Origin: a virus
Direction: 5' to 3' (one strand)
Length of the DNA stretch: 55,635 nt
Virus record (IMG/VR): IMGVR_UViG_3300044995_000318
Location: 1 to 55,635 of that record
The notes under the pieces are model-generated. The model ran no database searches and was not told the DNA's origin. It worked only from the letters and a program-made list of their open reading frames with translations. Numbering within the stretch: position 1 is the first letter of the stretch; each line of letters starts with the position of its first letter. Below are positions 34,663 through 43,102 of this stretch, piece after piece. The position numbers and the translations under genes were made by a program.

Positions 34663-36355
34663 CAGAGAAAAAGTTTCTGTGAATGTTGCGCAGCTTAGTC
34701 TAGGTATGGCTAAGCTGCCAGCAGTTTTGCAACAGCTAGGTTATCCTAGTTTAAGGTCCGGGCAAGAGCCTGTTGTGACAAACATTTTAGGCGGGCGGGA
34801 TACGCTTTGTATTTTGCCAACTTCTATGGGTAAAACCGCTTGTTTTGTTATCCCGACGCTTTGTTTGGATTGGCAGACTTTGGTGTTTTCACCCTTGGTT
34901 GCTTTGATGAGAGACCAAGTGCAAAGCCTTGAAAGAAAAGGAGTTAGAGCTGGTCAAATGTCCAGCACTCAATCCGAAGCTGAAAATATGAGGGCGGTTC
35001 GTCAATGGATTTCCGGCGAACTACAACTTCTTTATGTTGCTCCGGAACGTTTTCGCAATGAAGCTTTCCAAGAAGCCATGAGACATAAAGCGCCTGATAT
35101 GGTTGTTGTGGATGAAGCCCACGTGTGTAGCCAATGGTCAGATAACTTTCGCCATGATTATTGTTTCATTGGTGATTTTGTAGCTGAAAAGAATCCTAAA
35201 GTGGTGGCCGCATTTACTGCAACAGCTCCTCCAGAAGTGGAAGATGATATTCGTCGTGTTTTTAAGATGCATACGGCAGATCGCTTAATGTATTACCCAA
35301 GGCGATCCAATTTGGATCTTCGTAGTGCAGTTTATTCTGGAGAAATAGATTTAGTTAATAAAATAAGAGAAGTAGAAGGTAGTGTTTTGGTTTATTGTGC
35401 CACCATTAAAGGCGTGGAAGAACTAGCAGCTCAGATTGCGCAAATGATGCCTGAAGAAGATATTTCTTTTTACCACGGTAAACTTGCCCCCGATGTTAAA
35501 AAGTATAATCAGGATCTTTTTATGTCGGGTAAATCTCGCATCATTGTGGCGACTAATGCTTTTGGTATGGGTATTGACAAAAGCGATATCCGCGCCGTAT
35601 TCCATTACGATTTTCCAGGCAGCATCGAGGCTCTGGCTCAAGAAGTTGGAAGAGCTGGGCGTGATGGTAAATACTCGATGTGTTTGACGTATTGGAGACA
35701 AAAGGCACAAGAAATTCAAGAGTGGTTTATTAAGATTGGTCACCCTTCAGAATCTGATATGCGTAGGTTGTATATGAACTTACGTAATATGGCTGACAAT
35801 AATAACGTTGTCAGAACTTCTCATATGCAACTCGCTAGTGTTTGTAGTTTGCAAAAAGAGCTGGTGAGTTCTGCTCTTACAATTTTTCGAGGTTCCAAAG
35901 TTATTGAAGGTTATAGAGATGATGAAAAATGTGCCCGTATTATTTACCGTTTGCCGCCTAAAGAAGATCGGCAAAAGAATTTGCAAATGGAGAAAGACCC
36001 AAGGTTTTATCCATGGAAAAAGGTTATTGAGGAATTGGGAGTTGAATCTGCGGATAACGAGATTTCTGTTGACCTAGAAGCTTTGTCAGATCGGTTAAAT
36101 GTAACGGAACAAACGATACGTAAGTATTTAAAACAGTGGGATTTAGATAAATGGATTGAATTTGTTCCTCCTTTTCGAGGAACTGTTGTTCGTATTATTA
36201 ATGATTTAAGTGTAGTTGATTTTAAACGGTTGAAAGAAAAGCACGAGCAGGCCAAACAGAAATTGATGGATGTTCAAAAATATTTGAACTTGCCAAATTC
36301 AGCGAAGCACGCTTACTTGGAATCGTATTTCGGAGTTTCTAATAATGAAGATTAA
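34655..36355 (+). CDS. RecQ-like DNA helicase, 566 aa
   Basis: ATG 34655 (MSNREKV) is preferred to GTG 34646. RecQ features in order: motif 0 with L-R-S-G-Q-E, motif I L-P-T-S-M-G-K-T-A (~residue 58), motif Ia S-P-L-V-A-L-M-R-D-Q, motif II V-V-D-E-A-H-V-C-S-Q-W (~155), motif III A-F-T-A-T-A-P, motif V A-T-N-A-F-G-M-G-I-D-K and motif VI E-V-G-R-A-G-R-D-G (~340). C-terminal winged-helix parts follow; a zinc-binding cysteine set is not obvious. A 3'-5' helicase acting on forks and joint molecules. Phage RecQ proteins are uncommon beside UvsW. Confidence 0.9.
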   Translation: MSNREKVSVNVAQLSLGMAKLPAVLQQLGYPSLRSGQEPVVTNILGGRDTLCILPTSMGKTACFVIPTLCLDWQTLVFSPLVALMRDQVQSLERKGVRAGQMSSTQSEAENMRAVRQWISGELQLLYVAPERFRNEAFQEAMRHKAPDMVVVDEAHVCSQWSDNFRHDYCFIGDFVAEKNPKVVAAFTATAPPEVEDDIRRVFKMHTADRLMYYPRRSNLDLRSAVYSGEIDLVNKIREVEGSVLVYCATIKGVEELAAQIAQMMPEEDISFYHGKLAPDVKKYNQDLFMSGKSRIIVATNAFGMGIDKSDIRAVFHYDFPGSIEALAQEVGRAGRDGKYSMCLTYWRQKAQEIQEWFIKIGHPSESDMRRLYMNLRNMADNNNVVRTSHMQLASVCSLQKELVSSALTIFRGSKVIEGYRDDEKCARIIYRLPPKEDRQKNLQMEKDPRFYPWKKVIEELGVESADNEISVDLEALSDRLNVTEQTIRKYLKQWDLDKWIEFVPPFRGTVVRIINDLSVVDFKRLKEKHEQAKQKLMDVQKYLNLPNSAKHAYLESYFGVSNNED

Positions 36356-36854
36356 TGGTGTTGCAGAGCTGTTTCGAATTTTAGCTTCTTTGCCGCCTCC
36401 GAAAGGTTCAAAACCTTTGTTACCAAATGAATCTTTAGGAATAATAAGATGTGCTTGCGGAGAGCCTAAGCCAATCTCAATGTTTAGCCCGGCTAGGAGC
36501 AAGCATATTGCGTATATAGATAATGTTTGCGAAGGTTGTAAAAATAACTTTAAGGATTTGGCAACTATTGTTTGCTGCTCATGCAAACGTGTGGTAGCTA
36601 GGCTTGCTCCACATAAAGATCCAAAAGGTTTCCGCTTTGAAAAAGGCGGAATTTATCACACGGACACTTGTGGTGGTACGTGTGCTTATAAACAAGAAGA
36701 TAAAGAACTAAAAGAAGGAGTAGTTCATCATGTTTCAGTCATACTGGAACAATGGATTGCTCATCAAAAAATAGACGGCAAACCATACGACGCTGCCGCC
36801 CTATTTAAATTCAAACAGTCGTTTAAGGAGAATCAAAATGAGTCTCACATCTAA
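36345..36854 (+). CDS. Cys-rich zinc-ribbon-type protein, 169 aa
   Basis: Two zinc-binding candidates. C-A-C-G followed later by C-E-G-C is at ~36-70. C-C-S-C then H-T-D-T-C and C-A-Y-K follow at ~80-110. The rest is helical. It overlaps recQ at the start by 11 bases and the following gene by 17. Such double ribbons often bind DNA or RNA. A transcriptional or recombination accessory role is possible; family not recognised. Confidence 0.55.
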   Translation: MKINGVAELFRILASLPPPKGSKPLLPNESLGIIRCACGEPKPISMFSPARSKHIAYIDNVCEGCKNNFKDLATIVCCSCKRVVARLAPHKDPKGFRFEKGGIYHTDTCGGTCAYKQEDKELKEGVVHHVSVILEQWIAHQKIDGKPYDAAALFKFKQSFKENQNESHI

Positions 36855-37392
36855 TAACATATTGAAAAAACCTATTCGCGTAGGAACTCGTATCCAAGCT
36901 CTTTCAGTAAAACCTGTGGAAATTCGAGAAGAAAATGACAAACTAGTTGGTAAAGTTGTTTTTATTAATAAAGATAGCGCTGAAGTTCGGTACCCTTGCA
37001 CTCCGGCAGTTTTAGCGCGTGTTCGTCCTTCTGCCACATCTCCGGAGCGCTGGAACTTACAAGTTAATAAAATGTTTTGGTTTATAGCAGATGAAAACGG
37101 GACTGTATTTGGTGCCGACATCTGCCCCGAAAATGCATTTTCCAGAGGAGGCGAACCCGAAGATTTGAAAGGTGTTACTGAAATGATTATTTCATTTGAT
37201 AATAATGGAAATATTACGGTAACACAGCTTCCTGCGCGTGTAGCCACCAATACGATTGTTGGTATTTTAAATGCCTTAGACGCAAAAGATACAATTGCTC
37301 CGGGTGATTCTCTTAATGGGCATGGTGAAGTGATTAGTGTGGCTGGTAATACTATTCACGTTCGACCTAAATTTAATACTAATAAGAAGTAA
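36838..37392 (+). CDS. Hypothetical protein, 184 aa
   Basis: ATG 36838 has a strong AAGGAGAATCAAA ribosome site inside the previous gene, so it is probably well expressed. Mainly beta, with repeated V-G-K-V-V-F-I and M-I-I-S-F-D strands and a terminal G-H-G-E-V-I-S-V-A-G-N segment that looks like a small SH3/OB-type barrel. No catalytic motif. Not recognised. Confidence 0.55.
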   Translation: MSLTSNNILKKPIRVGTRIQALSVKPVEIREENDKLVGKVVFINKDSAEVRYPCTPAVLARVRPSATSPERWNLQVNKMFWFIADENGTVFGADICPENAFSRGGEPEDLKGVTEMIISFDNNGNITVTQLPARVATNTIVGILNALDAKDTIAPGDSLNGHGEVISVAGNTIHVRPKFNTNKK

Positions 37393-37406
37393 GCAATAGA
37401 TATTGT

Positions 37407-37426
37407 TTTGGTGTTATATATAATTG
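37407..37426 (+). promoter_or_regulatory. Promoter-like motif, TGTTATATA type
   Basis: The motif TTTGGTGTTATATATAATTG matches the element at 12081 and 52591. It ends 0-1 bases before the GTG at 37426, so a transcript starting 6-8 bases after the core would begin at or just past that codon: either a leaderless mRNA or an RNA gene. Confidence 0.5.
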
Positions 37427-37593
37427 TGAACACCAACATATCTTGGTGGGCATGGTCTTTATTGACTTTGTTCGCCGTGGTTTATGGGCTGCCCTTTCTT
37501 TGGGCAGCCCTTTGTTTGTTAATAAATTTGTTACCTTTGTTATCGTTGGTTGTTCCCATTTGTTTCTTCATTGGGGCAAATAAAAATAAATAA
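37426..37593 (+). CDS. Small membrane protein, 55 aa (coding uncertain)
   Basis: From GTG 37426: MNTNISWWAWSLLTLF, then two hydrophobic helices separated by Pro (Y-G-L-P-F-L-W-A-A and L-P-L-L-S-L-V-V-P) and a K-rich tail. It would sit in the membrane. Against coding, a perfect GGGCTGCCC/GGGCAGCCC hairpin with a T-rich tail lies inside at 37486-37517, and there is no ribosome-binding site. The next gene starts 3 bases after the stop, which favours coding. Equally likely alternatives are a short RNA ending at the hairpin. Confidence 0.4.
   Translation: MNTNISWWAWSLLTLFAVVYGLPFLWAALCLLINLLPLLSLVVPICFFIGANKNK
37486..37517 (+). terminator. Terminator-like hairpin inside the small ORF
   Basis: GGGCTGCCC (37486-37494) and GGGCAGCCC (37502-37510) form a 9-bp stem with a TTTCTTT loop, followed by TTTGTTTGTT. 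Located about 70 bases after the promoter-like motif, it would give an ~85-nt RNA. Confidence 0.5.
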
Positions 37594-37596
37594 ACT

Positions 37597-38526
37597 ATGA
37601 GTAGTTGGACTGATGAATCATTTACAAATGGTTTTGAGTTTGATTTTGAAAATACGTCTCCTGCTCCGAAAGAGTTCGAAACTAATAAAACGGATCCAGA
37701 TCAAAATACTCCTTTTTGTGTAAATAGCGTTAAATTTGAAGAAGAGGCGGCACCAAAATTATTACCTATTCGCTGCCCTGTTAAAACTGCTTATTTGTAT
37801 AAATGGGATATAAAAGTAGGGGATAATAAACTTGGTTCTAACGAGTGTGCTGTAATTTGGGATAAGTATTTGGATCAAATTACGCCATCGTGTTTAGAAA
37901 TATCGGTAGGTATGATACATGCTTACGATGGCGTACATCGGTTTGTTCCTGCTAAAAATTGGGATCCTCGATCTTTACCTTCGTTGCAAACATTAAGATA
38001 TAATGAAAACCCTCAAGGAGATTTTCCATTGGGGAATGTAGGCGGTTTGCATTGTATATTAGCAAATCCAATTCCTGGGTTTCTTTTATACGATGATAGC
38101 CTTAATTATAATCCGTATTTGTGCACGCGAAAAATTTTGACTGGTAATCAAATGGCCAAAGCCGTTAGTTCAGGGAACTGCCATTTTGATTGGGTGGCTC
38201 CTCGTTTATTAGTTGTTTGTGAAGGCGGAGATTTGAAAGACATCGTTAGCGGCAAAGGTATGAAAATATTATTAGATTTACCATGCCCGATGTCGATATA
38301 TTCTTTTAGCGAAACCATGGAAAATGAAAACATATCGGAAATTGCAACTGTGGGAGATTTGTGGGGGAGTTTTAGAGAAATTATGAAACGCTATTCTGGA
38401 GCTTATTTGGCTTTAGGTGGTGTACCCGATTATGACTGGTATGCGCTGAATACTTCGGATGATTTTAAGTTTGGAAGGGAAAATGCCTTCGCGCTTAATC
38501 AAATCCGATGGGCAGCGCAACACTAG
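37597..38526 (+). CDS. Hypothetical protein, 309 aa
   Basis: ATG 37597. The first ~65 residues are acidic, Pro-rich and probably disordered (E-F-D-F-E-N-T-S-P-A-P-K). The rest is a globular alpha/beta protein with scattered single cysteines, Asn/Pro-rich loops and a C-terminal helical part ending F-A-L-N-Q-I-R-W-A-A-Q-H. No recognised motif. It lies between the DNA-metabolism block and the RNA polymerase-like genes and is closed by a terminator. Confidence 0.5.
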   Translation: MSSWTDESFTNGFEFDFENTSPAPKEFETNKTDPDQNTPFCVNSVKFEEEAAPKLLPIRCPVKTAYLYKWDIKVGDNKLGSNECAVIWDKYLDQITPSCLEISVGMIHAYDGVHRFVPAKNWDPRSLPSLQTLRYNENPQGDFPLGNVGGLHCILANPIPGFLLYDDSLNYNPYLCTRKILTGNQMAKAVSSGNCHFDWVAPRLLVVCEGGDLKDIVSGKGMKILLDLPCPMSIYSFSETMENENISEIATVGDLWGSFREIMKRYSGAYLALGGVPDYDWYALNTSDDFKFGRENAFALNQIRWAAQH

Positions 38527-38540
38527 TCATAAGTTGTCGA

Positions 38541-38570
38541 AAACACGCAGGCATACCCTGCGTGTTTTTT
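38541..38570 (+). terminator. Rho-independent terminator
   Basis: AAACACGCAGG (38541-38551) pairs with CCTGCGTGTTT (38557-38567) around a CATAC loop, followed by TTT. It separates the recombination block from the RNA polymerase-like pair. Confidence 0.85.
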
Positions 38571-38598
38571 AGCTATTATGTCCAAGCTTGCTTACGCA

Positions 38599-38618
38599 GG
38601 TGTGGTTATATATTATAA
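38599..38618 (+). promoter_or_regulatory. Promoter-like motif before the RNA polymerase beta-like gene
   Basis: GGTGTGGTTATATATTATAA resembles the elements at 12081, 37407 and 52591, with GTGG instead of GTG before TTATATA. It lies between a terminator and the ATG at 38624. The start codon follows at once, so the transcript leader would be very short. Confidence 0.45.
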
Positions 38619-38623
38619 ATTAT

Positions 38624-41600
38624 ATGCCTAATGACGATAGTGATGATATTAAACCTCCTGGAGTAGAATTAATTGATCCGGAAGATTTTCCTACTTGGCG
38701 GCGTCGCATTTATGATGCTGTCAAAGAAGAGATGACCTCTGTTTTTCCACAATCTTACGGCGGTATTCGTTTGGAATTGCACGATGTGCATTATGCTGAT
38801 CCGGAAGACTACTCTTTGCATGAGCAAAAGAAAGCTTTACTGGAAGACAAATTTTTGGCCCGTCGTTTGCGCGGAACTATTAAGCTTTTCAAAGAGGACG
38901 ACAACACTCTTTTAGAAGAAAAAACAATGACGCTGATGCGTGTGCCTTATCTTACCGACAGAGGCACAATTATTCACGGGGGTAATGAATACACCGCAGC
39001 CCGACAGACCCGACTTCTTCCTGGAATCTACACTCGTAAGCAAGACAACGGACATTTAGAAGCTCAAGTAAACCCTAAAAAAGGAACTGGTCCTGATTTT
39101 CGAATAACATTTGAACCAGATACCGCACAATATCGTTTGAAAATTCAGAACTCTAATCTTCATCTTTATTCGTTATTAAAAGATTTAGGAGTTCCAGACG
39201 ATGTTTTAGCGACATCATGGGGTCCTGAAATACTTGAGGCTAATAAAAGTAAATATGACGCTCGTGTATTTAATAAAGCTTATGAGCGTCTCGTTCCTAA
39301 AAAACTGCAAGTTGTTGATGCTGATAACCAGCAGAAAGCGCAAGCTATTAAGGAAGCTTTAGAAGCTATTAAAGTTACAAAGCGCGTAGTTCGTAAAACT
39401 CTTCCTAATGCTTTTGATTTAACGAAATCGGCGGAGTGGCGTGCACGTGCTGTAGGACGTGAGTTATTTGAAAAATATGCAGCTAGTATTCCATTCGAGC
39501 CCGATCTGACCCCGGATGAAATGCAGGATATTTATAATGCTTTGTATGCTGGGGTTGGTCCTAGGTTGGCTAATATGGAAAAATGGCCATCAAGATGGTT
39601 TGTGGAAGGTTCAGATCCATTAGGATGGGTTGAATGGTATTTTAAATACCATGCAGGGCGTAGGCATGAAGATGACGCCAGACAAATCATGCGCTGGAAA
39701 AAATTTAAGGCGCGCCATGGTGCAGCTTTTGTAAAAAATCCTACGCCTAGACGTGCTTATGCTTTACGTGCTTGGGCAATTGATCCGTTAAAACTTTTAC
39801 CTAAAGAAAAGAGAGAAGCTTTTGCTAAAGAAATGGAGGAATACAAAGCTAAAAAGGAATCTGAATATAGACTTAATAAAGACGCATCTGATTCTGTTTT
39901 TGGCGAAAATAAACGTTCTGTGCTTAATAAAGCCGATCTGCAGCTCATTGCTCAATTTTTGAATAAGGAGCATCAAGCTGGTATTGATTTAAATATGAAT
40001 TATTATGAATTGGCAGAAGCGATTGAAAACTTTTTAAGAACGCAAGTTGGTCTTAATCCAGAGCTTCTTAATGCAGCGCTGAACTATCCAGCTATTAAAA
40101 AAGCGTCCGTTTATTCTCCGGAAGAAGTGGTGCATGAAGCTGGCATTTTGGTTCTTGAAAAGCTAGCTCGCTATGGCGCAAGTGTTTTATTTAAACAACC
40201 TAATGGAAAATATCTTCTCCAAGAAGAGCTACCCAATAAATGGACCCCAAAAGAAAAAGTTGGCAAGCTTCGTCCTGCGGGAGGCAATAAATCGAAATCG
40301 GATGCCAATTTAAAGGAAACGATTGTTCGAGAAATTGAAGAAGAGTTCGGATTAGATCCGGAAAAAACTAAAGATAAGATTCGTTTACTAGGTTATATAA
40401 GAAACGGAGAGCTTGCAGGATCGGCTCTTTTTGAGATGGTGGATCACGGTTTAAAACCGGGGATTTATCAGGCTACTAATAGTAAGCATGAAAAAATTAA
40501 GCTGGTGGAAGCTGATTTGGATGATCCAAGGTATATTGGGGTTAAACCAGAGCAGCTGCGTAGATTTGCTAAAAAAGAGCATCGCACAGTTGAAACTAAA
40601 GACGGTAACCAAGAAGTTGTTAAATATGCTTCGGAGTCTGTTTGGGTTTGTCCACACTGTGGAACAGAGTTGGATGAACATTCATGTTCGTTTTTGAATG
40701 AACATGAGATACAACATGAAAAATGTGGTGGTGTCATAGCTACACCCAATTTGCAGGATGATGAAGAAGATAAAGAAAAAGAAAAAATAAAAGAACGTAA
40801 TTTGCTGGCAGCTAGCGCGTTGGCCGGTATTGGCGGGGCTGGATTGATTTATGCAACTAAAAATCCTTATGGTGATTTAGGTAAAGAATCGCCAGGCATT
40901 GAAAAATTTCTTATTTCGTCCAACTCTTTTCCAGATGAATGGAGTCCTGATTTTCAACCTAAACCTTTTTTGAATGATTATCTGATGTATGGTTCGGCAG
41001 CTATGCGAGCTAAGTATTACGACATGGATGTTATTGACTATGTCAAAAAACTTAGACAGGGCATAGCCCAAATGAAACCCGATTCTCAATGGGGGTGGAA
41101 AGACTCAAAAGTTCCTGTTCCTAAAGTTATTGCTGATTACTTAGATCCAAATGATCCGGTTAATCGTAAGTATATTGAGTTCGATAACAAAGGCAGGATT
41201 TCAAAAGCTGAAGACTCTGCTTTGCATTATCTTGCTTTTCGAGCTGGACCAATTCCTGGGTATTTACAGCTATGGCATGAAAACGGCGCAGACATAACAA
41301 CTCTTAATAAAAAAATTAATGAATGGAAATCTACGTTGGCGAACCCTAATGACGCTAACTTAAATGAAAATTTTTATTTCGCTTTTGATGATTATGTAGC
41401 CAAGACGGATCCAAAATTTTTCAAATATAAACAAAATATGGATGTATCTATTGGAAAAGATGCAAGATCGGCGGCTAAAGTTTACGCAAGTCTTGGCGGT
41501 TTTGCCAGAAACGCTATTACAACTTTTCCAAGAACTGTAGGCTGGATTTTGGCGGCTGCTGGAGCTGGTGGTCTTGGTTATTGGCTTTGGCAAAAATGGA

Positions 41601-41968
41601 AAAAGAAGAGAGATAGAAAAAAAGAAAACGATCACTCCGAAGATGTCATTCCTGCCAGCGAGGTTATTGGGGACGAAATTGTTGGAGAAGTTAAGATGGC
41701 TAGCATTTTACAAGGGGTTGACATTTATAATAGAATTGTGGACCCTAAAACGGATCTCAAACCTATTGTGGAATCTTTATCGAAGCGTAAGGAATTCAGA
41801 GAAGTTCCTTACCCAGGGTTTGTGGTTCGAATGGCGCTTAGAGACAAACTGCGAAACTGGAATTCTGACACCAACTCTGAGTTAAAAGAGCAAATAAAAC
41901 AGTATCAGCATAAAGATAAACTACTTAATATGCTGTCAGCCAACGCCGATGCGTTCGAAAATCAATGA
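38624..41968 (+). CDS. RNA polymerase beta N-terminal-like protein fused to Nudix and membrane-like segments, 1114 aa
   Basis: ATG 38624 is chosen; a TTG at 38588 would run through the promoter motif. Residues ~35-190 match the beta protrusion: V-P-Y-L-T-D-R-G-T-I-I-H-G-G-N-E-Y (~106-122) aligns with the IPLMTDNGTFVINGTER type of RpoB, then R-L-L-P-G-I-Y. Residues ~330-380 carry Y-F-K-Y-H-A-G-R-R-H-E-D-D-A-R-Q-I-M-R-W, like viral DUF5824. Residues ~530-640 are a Nudix domain with R-E-I-E-E-E-F-G-L from R569, the first Nudix Glu being Ala. Next come C-P-H-C and H/C residues (~676-705) and hydrophobic helices at ~727-745 and ~966-985. No RNAP catalytic motif is present. Confidence 0.65.
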   Translation: MPNDDSDDIKPPGVELIDPEDFPTWRRRIYDAVKEEMTSVFPQSYGGIRLELHDVHYADPEDYSLHEQKKALLEDKFLARRLRGTIKLFKEDDNTLLEEKTMTLMRVPYLTDRGTIIHGGNEYTAARQTRLLPGIYTRKQDNGHLEAQVNPKKGTGPDFRITFEPDTAQYRLKIQNSNLHLYSLLKDLGVPDDVLATSWGPEILEANKSKYDARVFNKAYERLVPKKLQVVDADNQQKAQAIKEALEAIKVTKRVVRKTLPNAFDLTKSAEWRARAVGRELFEKYAASIPFEPDLTPDEMQDIYNALYAGVGPRLANMEKWPSRWFVEGSDPLGWVEWYFKYHAGRRHEDDARQIMRWKKFKARHGAAFVKNPTPRRAYALRAWAIDPLKLLPKEKREAFAKEMEEYKAKKESEYRLNKDASDSVFGENKRSVLNKADLQLIAQFLNKEHQAGIDLNMNYYELAEAIENFLRTQVGLNPELLNAALNYPAIKKASVYSPEEVVHEAGILVLEKLARYGASVLFKQPNGKYLLQEELPNKWTPKEKVGKLRPAGGNKSKSDANLKETIVREIEEEFGLDPEKTKDKIRLLGYIRNGELAGSALFEMVDHGLKPGIYQATNSKHEKIKLVEADLDDPRYIGVKPEQLRRFAKKEHRTVETKDGNQEVVKYASESVWVCPHCGTELDEHSCSFLNEHEIQHEKCGGVIATPNLQDDEEDKEKEKIKERNLLAASALAGIGGAGLIYATKNPYGDLGKESPGIEKFLISSNSFPDEWSPDFQPKPFLNDYLMYGSAAMRAKYYDMDVIDYVKKLRQGIAQMKPDSQWGWKDSKVPVPKVIADYLDPNDPVNRKYIEFDNKGRISKAEDSALHYLAFRAGPIPGYLQLWHENGADITTLNKKINEWKSTLANPNDANLNENFYFAFDDYVAKTDPKFFKYKQNMDVSIGKDARSAAKVYASLGGFARNAITTFPRTVGWILAAAGAGGLGYWLWQKWKKKRDRKKENDHSEDVIPASEVIGDEIVGEVKMASILQGVDIYNRIVDPKTDLKPIVESLSKRKEFREVPYPGFVVRMALRDKLRNWNSDTNSELKEQIKQYQHKDKLLNMLSANADAFENQ

Positions 41969-42666
41969 GCATGACTATTGAAGAGATTCAGAAGCTTTTA
42001 ATAAAGGCAGGTACTGTTAAACAGCCTGTTCGGGCGATTCCTATTAAAAGCTTTCCAGACGACGATGACGATGAGTTTACGTCGGTCGGTCTAAATGGGG
42101 TGCTGGCGGCTACAGAAAAGTTATTAGCAGTTAACCGTGGTTTGATTCCTACAGACAGTCGGGATAGCTTGAGATTTAAGTCATTTCATAGTCCTCCTGA
42201 CTTGCTTAGAGAGCGTATTCGACTTGATGCTAATAAAACACGACTGTCTATTTTAAGAAGAGCCGCCAAAACAAAATCCCTTAAAGCGATTAACCCTTAC
42301 GCTTTCGATAATTACACAGAAGGTTTTATTATTAATAATCCATTGGTGACCCCTCTTGAAGAAATTAACCCTATGCACTTAGTTGAACAGGCTAGGAGGT
42401 TCACTCAAATGGGACCTGGTGGTTTAGGCTCTACTGAAGTTATCACTGAGGATGCGCAATCTCTAAACCCTTCTCAATTTGGTTTTTACGACACAATAGC
42501 TGGCCCCGAATCTGAAAAAATTGGCATTGATACACGATTGGCTTGGGGTACTAAAATAGGTTCAGATAAAAATATTTACAGCAGGTTTTATGATCGCCGA
42601 AAAAAGAAATTTGTTTGGTTGAACCCTGAACAAGTTGCCGAACTGACCATGAAATTGCCTGATTGA
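41965..42666 (+). CDS. RNA polymerase beta fork/rifampicin-region-like protein, 233 aa
   Basis: Coupled by ATGA to the previous gene. From about residue 124 it follows RpoB closely: I-N-N-P-L ... I-N-P-M-H-L-V-E-Q-A-R-R-F-T-Q-M-G-P-G-G-L corresponds to the [20 protein letters not shown] type. N-P-S-Q-F-G-F-Y-D-T-I-A-G-P-E then parallels HPTHYGRICPIETPEG, and K-I-G-I-D follows like NIGLI. The N-terminal part resembles the region before it in beta. At rifampicin-contact positions His and Ser appear as Gln and Thr. It ends before the hybrid-binding domain, so remaining beta parts must be encoded elsewhere if the enzyme is complete. Confidence 0.75.
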   Translation: MSMTIEEIQKLLIKAGTVKQPVRAIPIKSFPDDDDDEFTSVGLNGVLAATEKLLAVNRGLIPTDSRDSLRFKSFHSPPDLLRERIRLDANKTRLSILRRAAKTKSLKAINPYAFDNYTEGFIINNPLVTPLEEINPMHLVEQARRFTQMGPGGLGSTEVITEDAQSLNPSQFGFYDTIAGPESEKIGIDTRLAWGTKIGSDKNIYSRFYDRRKKKFVWLNPEQVAELTMKLPD

Positions 42667-42698
42667 CGTATTTTTAATTTTGATTACTATAATAACTT

Positions 42699-43070
42699 AT
42701 GAAAATTAAAGTTCGTAATATTAGTCAAATTAAGCGAGTTTTTGGTTTTGACAGGAAGCAAGTTTTTGAACTTGGCGTTGGGGTCGTTGCTGGGGTTGAA
42801 CCCAATGAAGAATCTTTAAAAAACATTGAAAGGTTTAAAGCGGATGGCCTCATTGCCGTTGAAGACGCAGAAGCAAAACAAGAAGTTGTCGAAGCTTCCC
42901 CAGTTATTCCTGAGCGTAAGTCTCATGATCCTATTTCTGATTTGAAATCGGAAAAAAAGCCATACGCTAATAAAAATGAGTCTAGGCGTAAGAAAGAAAA
43001 AGTTACTGAATCCGAAAAAACAGAAGCTTTCGTTGACAGCTCTGAGGCTGTCGTTGATAATAAAAATTGA
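42699..43070 (+). CDS. Hypothetical head-region protein, 123 aa
   Basis: Preceded by ACTATAATAACTT, a possible -10. The N-terminal ~60 residues (M-K-I-K-V-R-N-I-S-Q-I-K-R-V-F-G-F) form a small beta domain of the type seen at the N-terminus of Mu-like head proteins. The C-terminal half is a charged, probably disordered tail of K, E and S. No catalytic motif. Role probably in or near the capsid. Confidence 0.5.
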   Translation: MKIKVRNISQIKRVFGFDRKQVFELGVGVVAGVEPNEESLKNIERFKADGLIAVEDAEAKQEVVEASPVIPERKSHDPISDLKSEKKPYANKNESRRKKEKVTESEKTEAFVDSSEAVVDNKN

Positions 43071-43102
43071 AAATCTAAACCAAAAACAAACGGAGAAATA
43101 TC

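Noticed and set aside
42699-43070. Third RNA polymerase beta fragment
   Set aside because: The 123-aa protein has no beta motif; its N-terminus looks like a small head-protein domain and its tail is low-complexity.
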